A model generated the notes under the pieces. That model saw only the letters and a list, made by a program, of their open reading frames with translations, ran no database searches and was not told the DNA's origin. The position numbers and the translations under genes are program-made. Shown in pieces: positions 34,491-45,892 of a DNA stretch of 64,000 nt. Positions within the stretch are counted from its first letter, which is position 1; every line of letters begins with the position of its first letter. Source of the stretch: Diphasiastrum complanatum. Its lineage: Eukaryota > Streptophyta > Lycopodiopsida > Lycopodiales > Lycopodiaceae. The stretch covers positions 22,700,095 through 22,764,094 of the forward strand of contig CM055106.1 in assembly GCA_029204225.1 (NCBI GenBank). The letters are read 5' to 3'.

Positions 34491-35890
34491 AAAAATACGA
34501 TATGGCTCACGACTAATAATCTCTGATCTTAAAATGAAATGATACTCTTAATCGTCTTTTCATACTTTCTGTCTCATGATACTAAATTGTCATCATCTTA
34601 TAATGTAGCATCATCTTATCGCTCCGGCCTCTTTTATCTACGGTTTTGTTCACATCTGAACCAAGCACTATCTATCTCAAAAAAAGGTATGGCACCAACT
34701 GAATCTTTATAAGTAACTTAGCACACTCCGTATACATCTTATAGACGTTTTTCCTTAACTCTTTAACGTAGCTATGAGCTAAAAAGTTTATTTTCTAGTT
34801 TTTTATGTTCCAAAGAGAAAGAGTCCTTTCGTATAAACAATAATGGCAGCCCCTCTAGAAGCCACGTCTACAACCATTCAGGTACGATTTCTTAGTATAT
34901 GTGAATCCTACACCGCATGAACAAGCATGGTATATTCAATTCCTTATATCTTAAATATGTACTACTCTTCAACACAAATCATTTTTTTTAGAAAAAGAAA
35001 CAACGTAAGACCACATCTGATCTTTCATGCAAATCGAATGAACTAGTCTTGAAATAAAATCCTTGTCAAAAACCGAATAGTAAGGACTTCATTAAAACGG
35101 TCTTAGACAGCATGGATATGCGTAAGATTCATAGTTTTTACGAAAAGATTAGAATGGCACGAATTTGTCCTAATACCTAGTAAAAACATTGGAATTCTCT
35201 TACTAATATTTAATCATGTCGATCTAAAACAGTGTCCTTATACCATGGTTGTTATGTGATTTATGTATAACAATCATGGCAATACTTAACCAACACAGTA
35301 TCAATTAATTTTGGACAATCAGTATGTTATTGTAACAATCAGTATGTTACAACATCATTCCGTAAGAGCATCATGGTCATTTTAAATTCGCATAGTTAGA
35401 AAACACAAAAAGAAACACAAAACTGCAATTAAGACATATGAATTTAGTAACCAAAATTGTAAAATAAATTTTTTATTGAAAAGTATGTGCATATGTACAT
35501 GGGCGAGGATTGCTTTCTGATTGTTGAATGACTATTACAAAATGTGCACCTCTTTGGTGCAATTTTAGAGCTTGAACCAAATTGTACGATCATATTGCAC
35601 ATTGTGCATTTTCCAAGACCAAAGAGTAGAATATGCACAAGTTTAACCTTTTAGACTAAATTATTCTATTCTAAAGGTTGCAAATTTAAAGCAACTAATA
35701 TTTGGATCCTTTAGAATCTCTAAAAGTCGTTAAAACTTTCCACTTTACAACTTCCTCATGGTCTTACAATACACATGTCATGGAATAGAATTAACTTGGG
35801 GTGACATGCCCACACCCTAGCATACAAACAACCGGATTTTTACAAAATTGTCAGGCTAGAACTGCAACTGTCAAAAAATTTACAACTTCA
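34491..35890. other. Non-coding AT-rich tract
   Basis: No supported gene; CAATCAGTATGTTA is duplicated near 35317 and 35337. Confidence 0.45.
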
Positions 35891-35892
35891 AC

Positions 35893-38317
35893 CTAGTACT
35901 CATCAACATCAGCTGCACATGCATCACCCAATTTGTATAAATACTCCTTGATGTGTGCTCGAGAGATTTCTGGAATAGATATTGATCTTTCAACATCATA
36001 TCCATGTTTCTTTACCATCTTTTTTGCCTTGGCTTTCCATGCATAAATCACAGCATCAATATCTACATCTTCTACACCGTCATTGTTTGGAACCCAGTCT
36101 TTTGAAAGACAGTCTTCGTATAATTCTTTGTTGTCAGTTGGATTGTTTCCACGTCTCCGAGTGGATTTAGGTTCATACCATAATGCTTTGAGTGAAGTGA
36201 CCATACCATCAGCATCGGTCCCTACTCCGACAACCTTTGCCATCCAAAATGAGGCTCCTGCTACAACATCTTCATCTGGAGGTCATATTGCAACAAATTT
36301 GTTCATTGCAACTTCTCTACTGGGTATGAATTCCGATAATGGTGCATCTCCTTTTCGTCCGCAATAACGACGAGGTAAGAGTTCTATTGTATCCATTTCG
36401 ACTTCAGTGTTCACATTAGAAGGCATGCATCCTAAAGGTTGAAAAGCAATCGTAAAAGATTGTGGCCAAAAAGTTGTTTGGTTGTATGTTGATAGTGGCA
36501 AATTCTTTTGCTTTGAGAGGTACTCAAGAAGTTTTGTGGTTTCATCCACATATGAGAAATTTTGATCTTTGTATTCTGGATACTTCTCACACATATATTG
36601 TCCGTATTTATGAAAGGATATCAATCCTTTTATCTCATCATTGTTTAGTTCATTTGTGGGTGCCAAAAATCTCTTTCTCTTTTGAGGACAAAGAGTGCAA
36701 CAATCTGAAAGGTTCACTCCATGTATCGTCTCCATCAACGCAATAATACTTCCACTGCATGGTTGGTTCGCCATTCAACATTTGAAAACAAAAGTAGTGA
36801 GGATTGGTATGTCCTTGTAGACCATCATTTCCACGAACAATAAATGGCTCTATAAATCCTTTTCAATCCACCATTTGTTCTAACAACTCTACTTCAGTAC
36901 TTTCAGTATGACCACCACCTATCTTCTGGCCAATTCGTCCTAACATATCATACATAGTAAGAACGGATTTACATTTCAATGCCCTAGAGATTACACTAAA
37001 AACTTGATCAATGTCTTCATGCGTGTGTCCGACCATCAAAAACCCCATTTCAATAGTCTGAAATATGTTATGTGCCACAAGCATAGAACAAAGACCAAAG
37101 AGGAACCTATTTTTATTTTCCCTCCAACAGTTGTCAGCTTGAATACATAAGATGGGAGGGAGATTGTCTCATGCAAGTTGCACCTTTCGTATTGCTCGCA
37201 TAACAGATGTGACCACTTGATTGTTGTCATGCAAATGCAAGGTGTCTATCCACACATTACAGAGCAATTTGAGTCCGTGGACTAGCACTCCACAAACATG
37301 CATTTTCAAAAAACGGTTACCCTCCAATCTTGGAGGAGTCTTTTTGAAATGGGACAATGTTTTGTATTTTGATCCATGTCATCAATAATAAGACACAACG
37401 ATTGCTCTGGATGTGATCTTGATTCTTCTTTCCAATATGTGTATAGCTTTCTCGAGTCAAAAACATGCAATGAGTGCCGATTTCTCGTTGCAATATGGCG
37501 ATCTCGCACCTTGATATCAGTAGAAGTTTCGATTGCATTTTTTAACTCATCACAAATCTTGCATTTGGACATTCTTTTTTTGTTGGAGTCTTGACATATC
37601 AAAACTCATGTCTCCACAACCGATACAATGTATTTTTGGAGATTGTGGACATGCTAGTTTCTTGAAGTTCTTTGTTGATGGAATTGAAGACATCACCTTT
37701 AGACATGCCAAGAGGGAGATGATGTTCACAATGAACTACTCCATCTTTTGATTTATGTTGAAGATGCGGTTGAGGTAGAGCATGCTTTTCTAAGATTCCA
37801 CTCATACTAGCAAGTCCCCGTCTTGAATGTGCGCACTGTTTTAATGTACCTGTGTTCCCATGAAATTTATAGACAATATTGTTGTGTGCCTCTAAGATTA
37901 TCTACCAAAACAATCCATGGGAATCTCCCAATAGATCTTGAAATGCCTTTGAACATATGGTTTTACCTGAAACTACAGGTTTAAGTCTTAAACATGGTTC
38001 TTTCTACATATTGCATGCAATGTTCAAATTATCTCGTGCCTTCAAAAAACACCTGAATATTTGTAAAAGGTAATTATGTCTAGCCGATCCTCACTTTCTC
38101 CATACACTTAGTCAATCTTCACCATGTCATTGTTATCCCACAATAATCTGTTTGCCATTAAGTCCAACAAATTATCATAAATGTCTGCAAGATGAGTGAT
38201 ACCCGTCTGCGGGTATGGCAATGGACAATCCATCTTGAGCACTTTTGATATACTCACCATGCATTTATTTGTGCCAATATCGCGAAAGAAACACATTTGG
38301 CTTGGTTCAGTACTCAA
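35893..38317 (-). pseudogene. DUF7869-like gene (probable transposon-derived), decayed
   Basis: Reading down from 38317, minus-strand frames give pieces of one large protein: MDCPLPYPQTGITHLADIYD; CKICDELKNAI with SHPEQSLCLIIDDMDQNT (37602-37306); FLKMHVCGVLVHG and HDNNQVVTSVMRAIRKVQ; MGFLMVGHTHEDIDQVF (36863-37084); KGFIEPFIVRGNDGLQGHTN; YCGRKGDAPLSEFIPSRE; ASFWMAKVVGVGTDADGMV; and a C-terminus ending DACAADVDEY with TAG near 35893. The GHTHEDIDQ block and order match, from memory, the widespread eukaryotic family annotated as DUF7869, which often looks mobile-element borne. GHTHEDID could supply metal-binding residues. At least five frame breaks make it a pseudogene. The last 116-codon frame is intact. 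Confidence 0.6.
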
Positions 38318-38600
38318 AATTTGACCGAATGCAACGACTTCTTTTCAATATAGCAAGACAATACGGACATTTTTCTCACGATTGTTTTCCATTGCAAGCC
38401 CTACACACACAGAGAGAAATTATGATGTCAACATACGTTGGAACATACATACATACAATGTAGATGTAAATTTATAACACACAATGTAAATAGCTGGATA
38501 AATATACCCAAGTTTTGAAATTGTTTGAAATTATCTTGAAGTAGTTTTATGTAATTTAAATATCTTTATAAAATATTAGTGGATTTTCCTTAGCCTTTCG

Positions 38601-39665
38601 CCATTGGTCCTTAAAGTTTGGCCCTTACCCCTTGCCACTTGGTCCTCAACCATTGGACTATAGTCCTTGGCCGTTAGCCCTTACTCCTTAGATCTTGGCA
38701 CTTAGCCCTTATGCGCCATTGGTCCTTAAAGTTTGGCCCTTACCCCTTGCCACTTGGTCCTCAACCATTGGACTATAGTCCTTGGTCGTTAGCCCTTACT
38801 CCTTAGATCTAATTGGCACTTAGCCCTTACGTGCCATTGGTCCTTAAAGTTTGGCCCTTACCCCTTGCCACTTGGTCCTCAACCATTGGACTATAGTCCT
38901 TGGCCGTTAGCCCTTACTCCTTCGATATTGGCACTTAGCCCTTAGCAATTGGACCTAAGCTCTTATATCTCGGCCCTTAGTCTTAGCCCATAGACATTGG
39001 CTCTCGACCCTTGGCTAGTTGGCCCTCAGTCCTTAGACCTTGGCCCTCAGTCCTTAGCTAGTTGGCCCTCAATCCTTAGACCTTGGCCCTCAGTCCTTAA
39101 CTAGTTGGCCCTCAGTCCTTAGACCTTGACCCTTAGCTGTTGGCCCTATCTAGGCCCTTATTCCTTAGCCCTCAACTAGTTGGCCCTTAGTCTTAGCCCT
39201 TAGATGTTGGCCCTCAACCCTTGGTCCTTAGCTAGTTGGCCCTCAGTCCTTAGCTAGTTGGCCTGAGTCAATCTTTAGCTAGTTGGCCCTCAGTCCTTAG
39301 TTAGTTAGCCCTTAGTCCTAAGACCTTTACCCTTAGCCGGTGGCCCTAAGTTCTTAGCCGTTGACACTTAGCCCTCGGTAGTCGATAATTGGCCCTTAGC
39401 CCTTGCCTCTTGGCCCTTAGTTCTTGGCCATTGGGTCTTGACCCTCAGTTGTAAGCCAGTTGGCCCATGGTCCTTAGACCATGACCCTTGTCCGTTTGTC
39501 CCTAGACCTTGACCCTTAGCCATTGGAGCTTAGTTCTTAGCTGCTGGCCCTTAGCCCTTGGTTGTTGGCAATTGGCCCTTAGCCCTTGACTCTTTGCCCT
39601 TGGACCAATGCCATGATCGTAGGCGATTAGTCCTTAGCCCAAGGCCCTTAGTCCTTGACCTTAAA
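38601..39665. repeat. CCTTAG/TTGGCC degenerate minisatellite
   Basis: It starts with three near-identical units of about 115-118 bp (38601, 38716, 38834), then becomes an irregular array of TTGGCCCTTAGTCCTTAGACC-type words to about 39665. The 7-base word CCCTTAG recurs dozens of times; it is close to, but not, the plant telomere word CCCTAAA. No coding. Confidence 0.9.
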
Positions 39666-40700
39666 GGCTTTTTTTTTTTCTTGTAACTTGTATTAATGTT
39701 CTTCATTATTCTTTTAAAGTTTTTGTTTTTTTCTTAGCTTTATAGATTTTATTTTTGATTATTTTTGAAAATAATAGCTGTTTTCTAGTTAATTTTTTAA
39801 TATGTTTTGATTCTCATTAATTTTTTTATTTTATTGTATTTGTTTATATTTTTTTTTGTGATTTAATTTTTAAATTATATTATTGATACATTTATTTTGA
39901 GAGTTTATATTGTTGTATTCCATTTTTATAAATCTAATTTATTGTGTTATTTTGCATTTTATCTATTTAGAGTTTTATTTTAGTATTTTAGTAAATAATC
40001 AATTTATTAAATTTCTATGATTTATTAATAGATACATTCGAGTTTTTGATGATTTGTTAATAGTTATATTATTATTTTTATTGATATATTTTTCTAGTTA
40101 TTTTATAATTATTTTGATTATATTCAATTTTCTTTGTATTATTATATTTTAAATTTTATTCACGTTTTTGAATATTAATCTATTAATGTTTTGATTATGT
40201 AATATTATTTGTATATTCTTTTAATATCTTTCCATTTGTTTATTCTTGTAATTTATTTATTCTTTTATTTTGTTTTGGGTTTTATAAATTTATGATTTTT
40301 GTTTAGTACACGTTTAGTGTTATTCATCATTTAATTCTACTAATTTTCACTTTTCTATTTTTAAAAGTTACTTATGTCTTTATGTTTTGTGTGCAATTTT
40401 TAATTATATATGTCTTTCAAAAAACAAGGAGAGGAGAGCACAAGAAAAAGACAACAATCATTCCATAAGTATTTCTAGAAGCATGACAGAACTCATGAGT
40501 ATATATATATTCTGAAATCGTCCATTTTCAAGAATTGTGGCTCTTTAGCCACAATTACAACAAGCCAAAAAAGCCAAAATCAATTACATTTGCTTTTTTA
40601 TGAGTTCAACACGTTGTTGACACGTGGCAGTTCATAAATCCCATAAGCAAATGAACATCTATCCACAAAGATAGATAAACCCCTTCCCCATCTTAATAGT
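39666..40700. other. Very AT-rich tract
   Basis: 39666-40430 is about 80% A+T, T-rich on the plus strand, with no ORF or repeat unit I can define. 40430-40700 is ordinary non-coding sequence containing a short TATATATATA run at about 40501. Confidence 0.6.
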
Positions 40701-40714
40701 TAACATGATTGAGA

Positions 40715-41285
40715 AACCGTAAGGTCCTATGCGGTCCTCTGCGGTCCCTAATGTGGTCCTTTGCAGTCCTCCCGCCGCGGCGGGAGGTTCTCATTAATTT
40801 TTGGTTTAAAAAAAATTCGGAGTGTTTCATTTTTTGGTTAAAAAAAAATTCGGAGTGAACCTCCCGCCGCGGCGGGAGGACCACAGAGGACCATAGAGGT
40901 ACCGCATCGGGGACAACAGAGGGACCGCATTAGGGACCGCATAGGACCACAGAGGAACCGCATTAGGGACAGTAGAGGACCGCAGAGGAACCACATTAGG
41001 GACAACATAGGGACCGCAGAGGACCTTAGAGGGTCGCCTAAGACCTTAGAGGAACCTCATAGGGACCGCATAGGACCACAGAGGAACCACATTAGGGACC
41101 GCGGAGGACCACAGAGGAACCGCATTAGGGACATCATAGAGACCGCAGAGGACCGTAGAGGATAGGACCTTAGAGGAACCTCAGAGGATCGCAAAGGGAC
41201 CGCATTAGGGACTGCAGAGGGACCACATTAGGGACCATAGAGGACCATGGAAGTCAGAACCTCCCGCCGTGGCGGGAGGACCGTG
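40715..41285. repeat. GGACCGCAGAGGA minisatellite with GC-palindrome islands
   Basis: Words such as GGACCGCATTAGGGACCGCAG and GAGGACCACAGAGGAACC fill 40880-41285. Left of centre (40715-40768) the same words appear in reverse complement (CTGCGGTCC, TGTGGTCC). A 20-base palindrome CCTCCCGCCGCGGCGGGAGG lies at about 40769 and 40860, with a one-base variant near 41262. The two inner copies enclose TTTTTGGTT(T)AAAAAAAATTCG repeats. Confidence 0.88.
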
Positions 41286-41299
41286 GAATAGAGAAAATC

Positions 41300-42270
41300 T
41301 ATAGTGATTATTTTGAAAGTTCAAGGCATTTTGTTGTTTCGCCAAGGTCTGTGATTTCGTAGCTTTCAGAAATCTGACTCTTCGTGTCTTTAATCAGCAT
41401 CAAGGAATTTCCTATCCTTATGGAATCATCCACGAAGATAGTCAGTATCATAAAATTCTTTCTTACTCTTTTAATGTAGACATTGTAGTTTGGTTGTGTA
41501 GGATTGAAGTCTCGAGACTTCAGAAGACCATCAAGCTTCTTGTACCAAGCTCGTGATGCTTGTTTTAGACCATAGATGCATCTTTGCAACGGACAAACAT
41601 ATTGTCGATTGTCGGGGTCTTCAAAACCTTCAGGTTGCTTCATGAAGATTTTCTCCTCTAGATCTTTGTGGAGAAAGGCTGTTTTCATATCAATGTAGTG
41701 AATTTTCAGATTGTGCTATGTGGCATATGCAAGAAGTAGTCGTATGCTTGTCATCTTGACCATCGACGAATATGTATTGAAATAATCAACACCATATCTC
41801 TGCGTGTAGCCCTTTGTGACAAGCCTTGCCTTGTAGTGGCCAGTGGTGCCCTCCGAAATCATGAATGAAAGTTAGAAAATACATGACTCTCCTTGCATTG
41901 GGCCACAAATGTCGCTATGTACAAGATCAAGCAAACTTTTAGAAGTATGAACTAAATAAAAAATGAAAGGACTCCTTGCATGCTTGCTGATAATACAACT
42001 TTCACAAGGATAAGTTAGTTTACTAACAAAAGAAAGATCTTGCACTAAATTCTGAGTCAATGTTGAATACTATTAAGTTTAGATGGCCTAATCTGAAATG
42101 CCAAAGCATATCAGTCAATTCAGAAGTCGATATATGAAGAGCTTGGCTATTTGTTGAATAACAGTGACTAAGCTTGTAGAGGTAGCCACATCGTCTACCG
42201 AAGGCTAAAACCTTCCTAGACTTGTCGAGTATGGTGCAGCCCTTTGTATCAAATTTGAACCTTCAACCAG
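41300..42270 (-). mobile_element. Ty1/copia relic with most of the integrase deleted
   Basis: From 42270 down: GYLYKLSHCYSTN, LWHFRLGHLN (pre-integrase), CESCIISKHARSPF, LLDLVHSDICGPMQ (integrase start). The frame then passes almost at once, near 41870, to KARLVTKGYTQRYGVDY and, from 41688, MKTAFLHKDLEEKIFMKQPE, RCIYGLKQASRAWYKKLDG and ILTIFVDDSIRIG (RT with FVDD). The whole integrase core and linker are missing. It ends about 41300 at the minisatellite before RNase H. No LTRs were seen. The family is different from the 6-9.8 kb element. Confidence 0.82.
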
Positions 42271-42655
42271 AATCAGTGATTCTACTAATGGTAAACTCGT
42301 AAGTAACTGTAAACACTCGATCTTTTATGAATAGTTTTAGTCAAAACTTTCTAATACAATCTCTGTACTAATTGTAATTAACTTTGTATTAGTTTTATGC
42401 AGGTATGTAAAAGACATGAGCTCGAGATTAAATGCAGAGATATTGGTGAAACAATCCAACTTATGGAAGAACATTGAGATTCCCTATCAACAAATACATG
42501 CCAATCATCATGTAATTTTATCAATATAGAAAATTGCATTCCAGTATTACACTATGGACACAATCTGATTGTAAGAATCTATATTGATATCAATAAAAAA
42601 AAAAAATCCAAAAACGGGTTGTTTACATGTAAAATATTTGTATCTTTTTTTTTTT

Positions 42656-43843
42656 TTATGTATCTCTATTCTCGTCTTCCTCTGTTTCGGGAAGGGCCTC
42701 AATGCCTTTTAAGACAAGATGACTTTCTGCTATAATATTGCCTTCCTCTGTATTTGGAAAGACTTCTATTCCTTTTTTATCATATATAATAAGATCTGCA
42801 TCCTAAGCAACCTGAAAGGCTGTTAAGACAGGAGCAGCTTGCTTTTGAGAGTCCTCGATCTCAGGTGCATCGCTTACACCGTTTTGGGCATAGGTTTTGA
42901 TCAACTATTGCCGAAATCTATATACATCGTCAGGAGTATACAGCTCAAGAGTAAACTGTCATCACAAAACATGAGAATCAGCAAATCATAAACAATAATA
43001 GTAAAAAAATATGAATCCGAATGAAAGGAACTACAAATGAACAGAATATTACCTTTTCAATATCTACATCCACTTGTAAATTATACCACTCAAAAAATAG
43101 CTTTGTATTGTATAGGACGAACCATGCACAACTAAAAGCGTTGTTTTGCTGTACACACTACATATATAGAATGAAAATTAGTAATATTATAATAGAAATT
43201 TTATTTATGCTATGACGATAGATTTGAACTAAAAAAGAAATACATGCATATCATAGATAAATTGAATGTACCTTGAGAGATCTAATAGTTATCTCTCCAA
43301 TTGAAGTTGTCGTTGTTGGTATTTTTCGAACGACATTATGAAGTAGAGAATCAAATTCTATATGTTTATTTGAAGTTGAGTTTAATTTTACACATAGAAA
43401 ATTTGATACTCCCTCCTTATTTATCTTTACAGAAAGAATGTTTAGGCTTCAATGTCGAGTGCAATGACCAAAATACAAATATCGATAAATCCATACTTAT
43501 GAAAGCAATCTTTACTTATTAAAGCAATAAAGCATGCAACAATCCAGATTAAAGCAACAAAAATAAAAGAGCAATCCTTACTTATTTTCATATGGAATCA
43601 AATAAAATTTCGCCATAGGACTGCATTCAATAAAATATACAGCCTTCTCAAAATTGGCTTCTTTTACCTTTATCGCTCCCATGAAAAATGGACTAATAAC
43701 AAAAACTATACCATGGGAATTAGAACTAATACTATTTAGCAAAAAAGATACTCCGGCTTCTACTATTACATCTGAAATTTTTGAGGTTTCATCTTTCAGC
43801 TTAGCACAAAATTTGGGACCTAATATGAAGCTTTTATGTGAAT
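42656..43843 (-). pseudogene. Ulp1 (C48 peptidase)-like multi-exon region
   Basis: Four exon-like blocks on the minus strand. A (43843-43582, acceptor TTTTTTTTCCAG, donor GTAAGG) reads FILGPKFCAKLKDETSKISD, ...AVYFIECSPMAKFYLIPYEN. B (43357-43272) reads FDSLLHNVVRKIPTTT. C (43157-43053, 35 codons) reads CVQQNNAFSCAWFVLYNTKL. D (42955-42656, exactly 100 codons, TAA) reads FTLELYTPDDVYRFRQ and ends in an acidic tail. B, C and D join in phase. QQNN...SCAWFVL resembles the Ulp1 QxxNxxDCGxF active-site region, and FDSL its Asp strand; the catalytic His is not evident. Ulp1 proteases cleave SUMO. Two TAGs interrupt exon D where Gln fits; A to B is out of phase by one. Function is probably lost. Confidence 0.45.
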
Positions 43844-45232
43844 CTGGAAAAAAAAATAAAAAAAATTGTCGAGAAGTTTAATTTTATTAGCTAGATAGGC
43901 TTCATATTGGTTATAATGGTCTGAATCAAAATAAACTTGGGCAGGATCGTATGGAATTCTTACAAAAAAATTATATACAAGAGCAAGAAAAAAATGTAGA
44001 AACAGTATTCATAGATTTCTCTGTTATTTTGTCGAGCTCCTCTTGAGTAATCAACACTTTTGGTGAAGAAACCTACTGAGGAGCTGGACGAACAACAGGA
44101 GGAGGAAGGGGTGAAGATTCTTGATCTTAATCAAATTCTCCAGCATCTAACTCAGAGTTCAGGACGATCCGAGGTATCTTGGTTGGGATAACTCTAGGAG
44201 GAAGGGAAGCAATTGGCCTTCGAGATCCAGCCTTCTTGGGGACAGGCTGCTTCCTCTTCCTCCTAGAGGTAGTCGACAAGTTGGTTCTATCCAGAGGCAG
44301 GTCTCTGGAGGTGCTGGCATTATCAACATGCAGACCAGAAAAACGGTCCTGAAGCCTTCTGAGAATGACTAAATCTTTTGGCATGATGGTGACACGCTTA
44401 CCATGCACTGTCAAAAGAAAAGTATCCTCAAAAAACTGGGACATAAAATCTTCTACAGCACCCTGTAAGGCCTGCATGGCTGTCACGACAATCCGGCTTC
44501 TACTATTACATCTGAAATTTTTGAGGTTTCATCTTTCAGCTTAGCACAAAATTTGGGACCTAATATGAAGCTTTTATGTGAATCTGGAAAAATAAAATAA
44601 AAAAAATTGTCGAGAAGTTTAATTTTATTAGCTAGATAGGCCTCATATTGGTTATAATGGTCTGAATCAAAATAAACTTGGGCAGGATCGTATGGAATTC
44701 TTACAAAAAAATTATATACAAGAGCAAGAAAAAAATGTAGAAACAGTATTCATAGATTTCTCTGTTATTTTGTCGAGCTCCTCTTGAGTAATTAACACTT
44801 TTGGTGAAGAAACCTACTGAGGAGCTGGACGAACAACAAGAGGAGGAAGGGGTGAAGATTCTTGATCTTAATCAAATTCTCCAGCATCTAACTCAGAGCT
44901 CAGGACGATCCGAGGTATCTTGGTTGGGATAACTCTAGGAGGAAGGGAAGCAGTTGGCCTTCGAGATCCAGCCTTCTTGGGGACAGGCTGCTTCCTCTTC
45001 CTCCTAGAGGTAGTCGACAAGTTGGTTCTATCCAGAGGCAGGTCTCTGGAGGTGCTGGCATTATCAACATGCAGACCAGAAAAACGGTCCTGAAGCCTTC
45101 TGAGAATGACTAAATCTTTTGGCATGATGGTGACACGCTTACCATGCACTGTCAAAAGAAAAGTATCCTCAAAAAACTGGGACATAAAATCTTCTACAGC
45201 ACCCTGTAAGGCCTGCATGGCTGTCACGACAA
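43753..45232. repeat. 740-bp direct tandem duplication
   Basis: 43753-44492 and 44493-45232 are nearly identical (a handful of substitutions and one A-run indel). The junction GCTGTCACGACA/ATCCGG joins the end of one unit to the start of the next. It duplicates the middle of the H3-like gene through the first part of Ulp-like exon A, so it happened inside one gene and recently. Confidence 0.95.
44127..44486 (-). pseudogene. Partial duplicate of the histone H3-like sequence
   Basis: The downstream copy made by the 740-bp duplication. It begins inside the histone fold (TAMQALQGAVEDFMSQFFED) and keeps KRVTIMPKDLVILRRLQ and the basic C-terminal extension to GEFD, TAA. It lacks the N-terminal tail and first helix. 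It differs from the upstream copy by very few residues (for example RRPIAS against RRPTAS, VLNSEL against VLSSEL). No promoter of its own is apparent. Confidence 0.85.
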
Positions 45233-45446
45233 AACGAACATTTAGCCCAAGTGACATAGTGACATTCCTTACAGATCGACTGAAAGGAGCTCTAGGGTTC
45301 AACAATTCAGTTGATCTTTGGAGTTTTCTAATCTCCCTCAACCAGACCTACTTCCTGCCACGTCTATGGCCAGTACTAGAGGGAACACGGGCATGGGATG
45401 ACTGTGTAGTGGTTATGGCTCGGACAATGGATTTGGTCCTAGCCAT
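44868..45446 (-). pseudogene. Divergent histone H3-like gene with long basic C-terminal extension
   Basis: ATG at 45446 starts MARTKSIVRAITTTQSS, an H3-type ART-K tail lacking Lys9 and Lys27 contexts. After HRRGRK comes TAG (45350-45348), aligned with the H3 segment HRYRPGTVAL, then in the same frame LREIRKLQRSTELLNPRAPF, SRSVRNVTMSLGLNVRF, ALQGAVEDFMSQFFEDTFLL and GKRVTIMPKDLVILRRLQ: the full histone fold with canonical loop-1 length. Where H3 ends, about 70 more residues follow, including SRRKRKQPVPKKAGSRR, a nuclear-signal-like patch, to GEFD, TAA (44868). After that codon the frame stays protein-like (DQESSPLPPPVVRPAPQ). H3 is a nucleosome core subunit. The extension, odd tail and link to Ulp-like exons make this unlike standard H3 or CENH3. 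The TAG makes expression doubtful. Confidence 0.82.
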
Positions 45447-45892
45447 CATTCTCAGAAGAACAAAATTAACAAAAAAAAGTCTGAACAAAAGCAAAGGGGA
45501 TGAAAACAAAAAAAATTGCAATAAAAGGGCGCTTGAGATCGATACCAAAACTGAATATCGGTTTCAAATGCAAGATATACACAGAATATTTTAAGAAATG
45601 AGATGCGCGTTTGAAAGCGATATCAGTCTCGAGCGCACTGTGAGAGGGTGGACGATTAAACGGCAACCCACAATGATAGGCTGAACATATATTTTAGGTG
45701 GGTCTCTATCTCTGGTTGCAGCATCAATACAAATCCTAGTAGAGGTGAAGGTCTTATGATCTATTGCCGTTTAGAATGTTCATCTGCGAATTGAAGCTGC
45801 AGAATTCAAGAGGAAGCTGCTAACGACTAGTTACAGAAAGGCCAGGAAGCATTGCCGCATTGTAGTTCTTTCGACTTTCCTACTCACACCAA

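Noticed and set aside
38601-39665. Interstitial telomere repeat
   Set aside because: The recurring word is CCCTTAG mixed with TTGGCC, not the plant CCCTAAA repeat; only a two-unit CCCTAAA string occurs, at ~54141.
44868-45446. Calling the H3-like gene CENH3
   Set aside because: It lacks the longer loop 1 and typical CENH3 N-terminal helix residues, and its core is nearer canonical H3 with a unique C-terminal extension.
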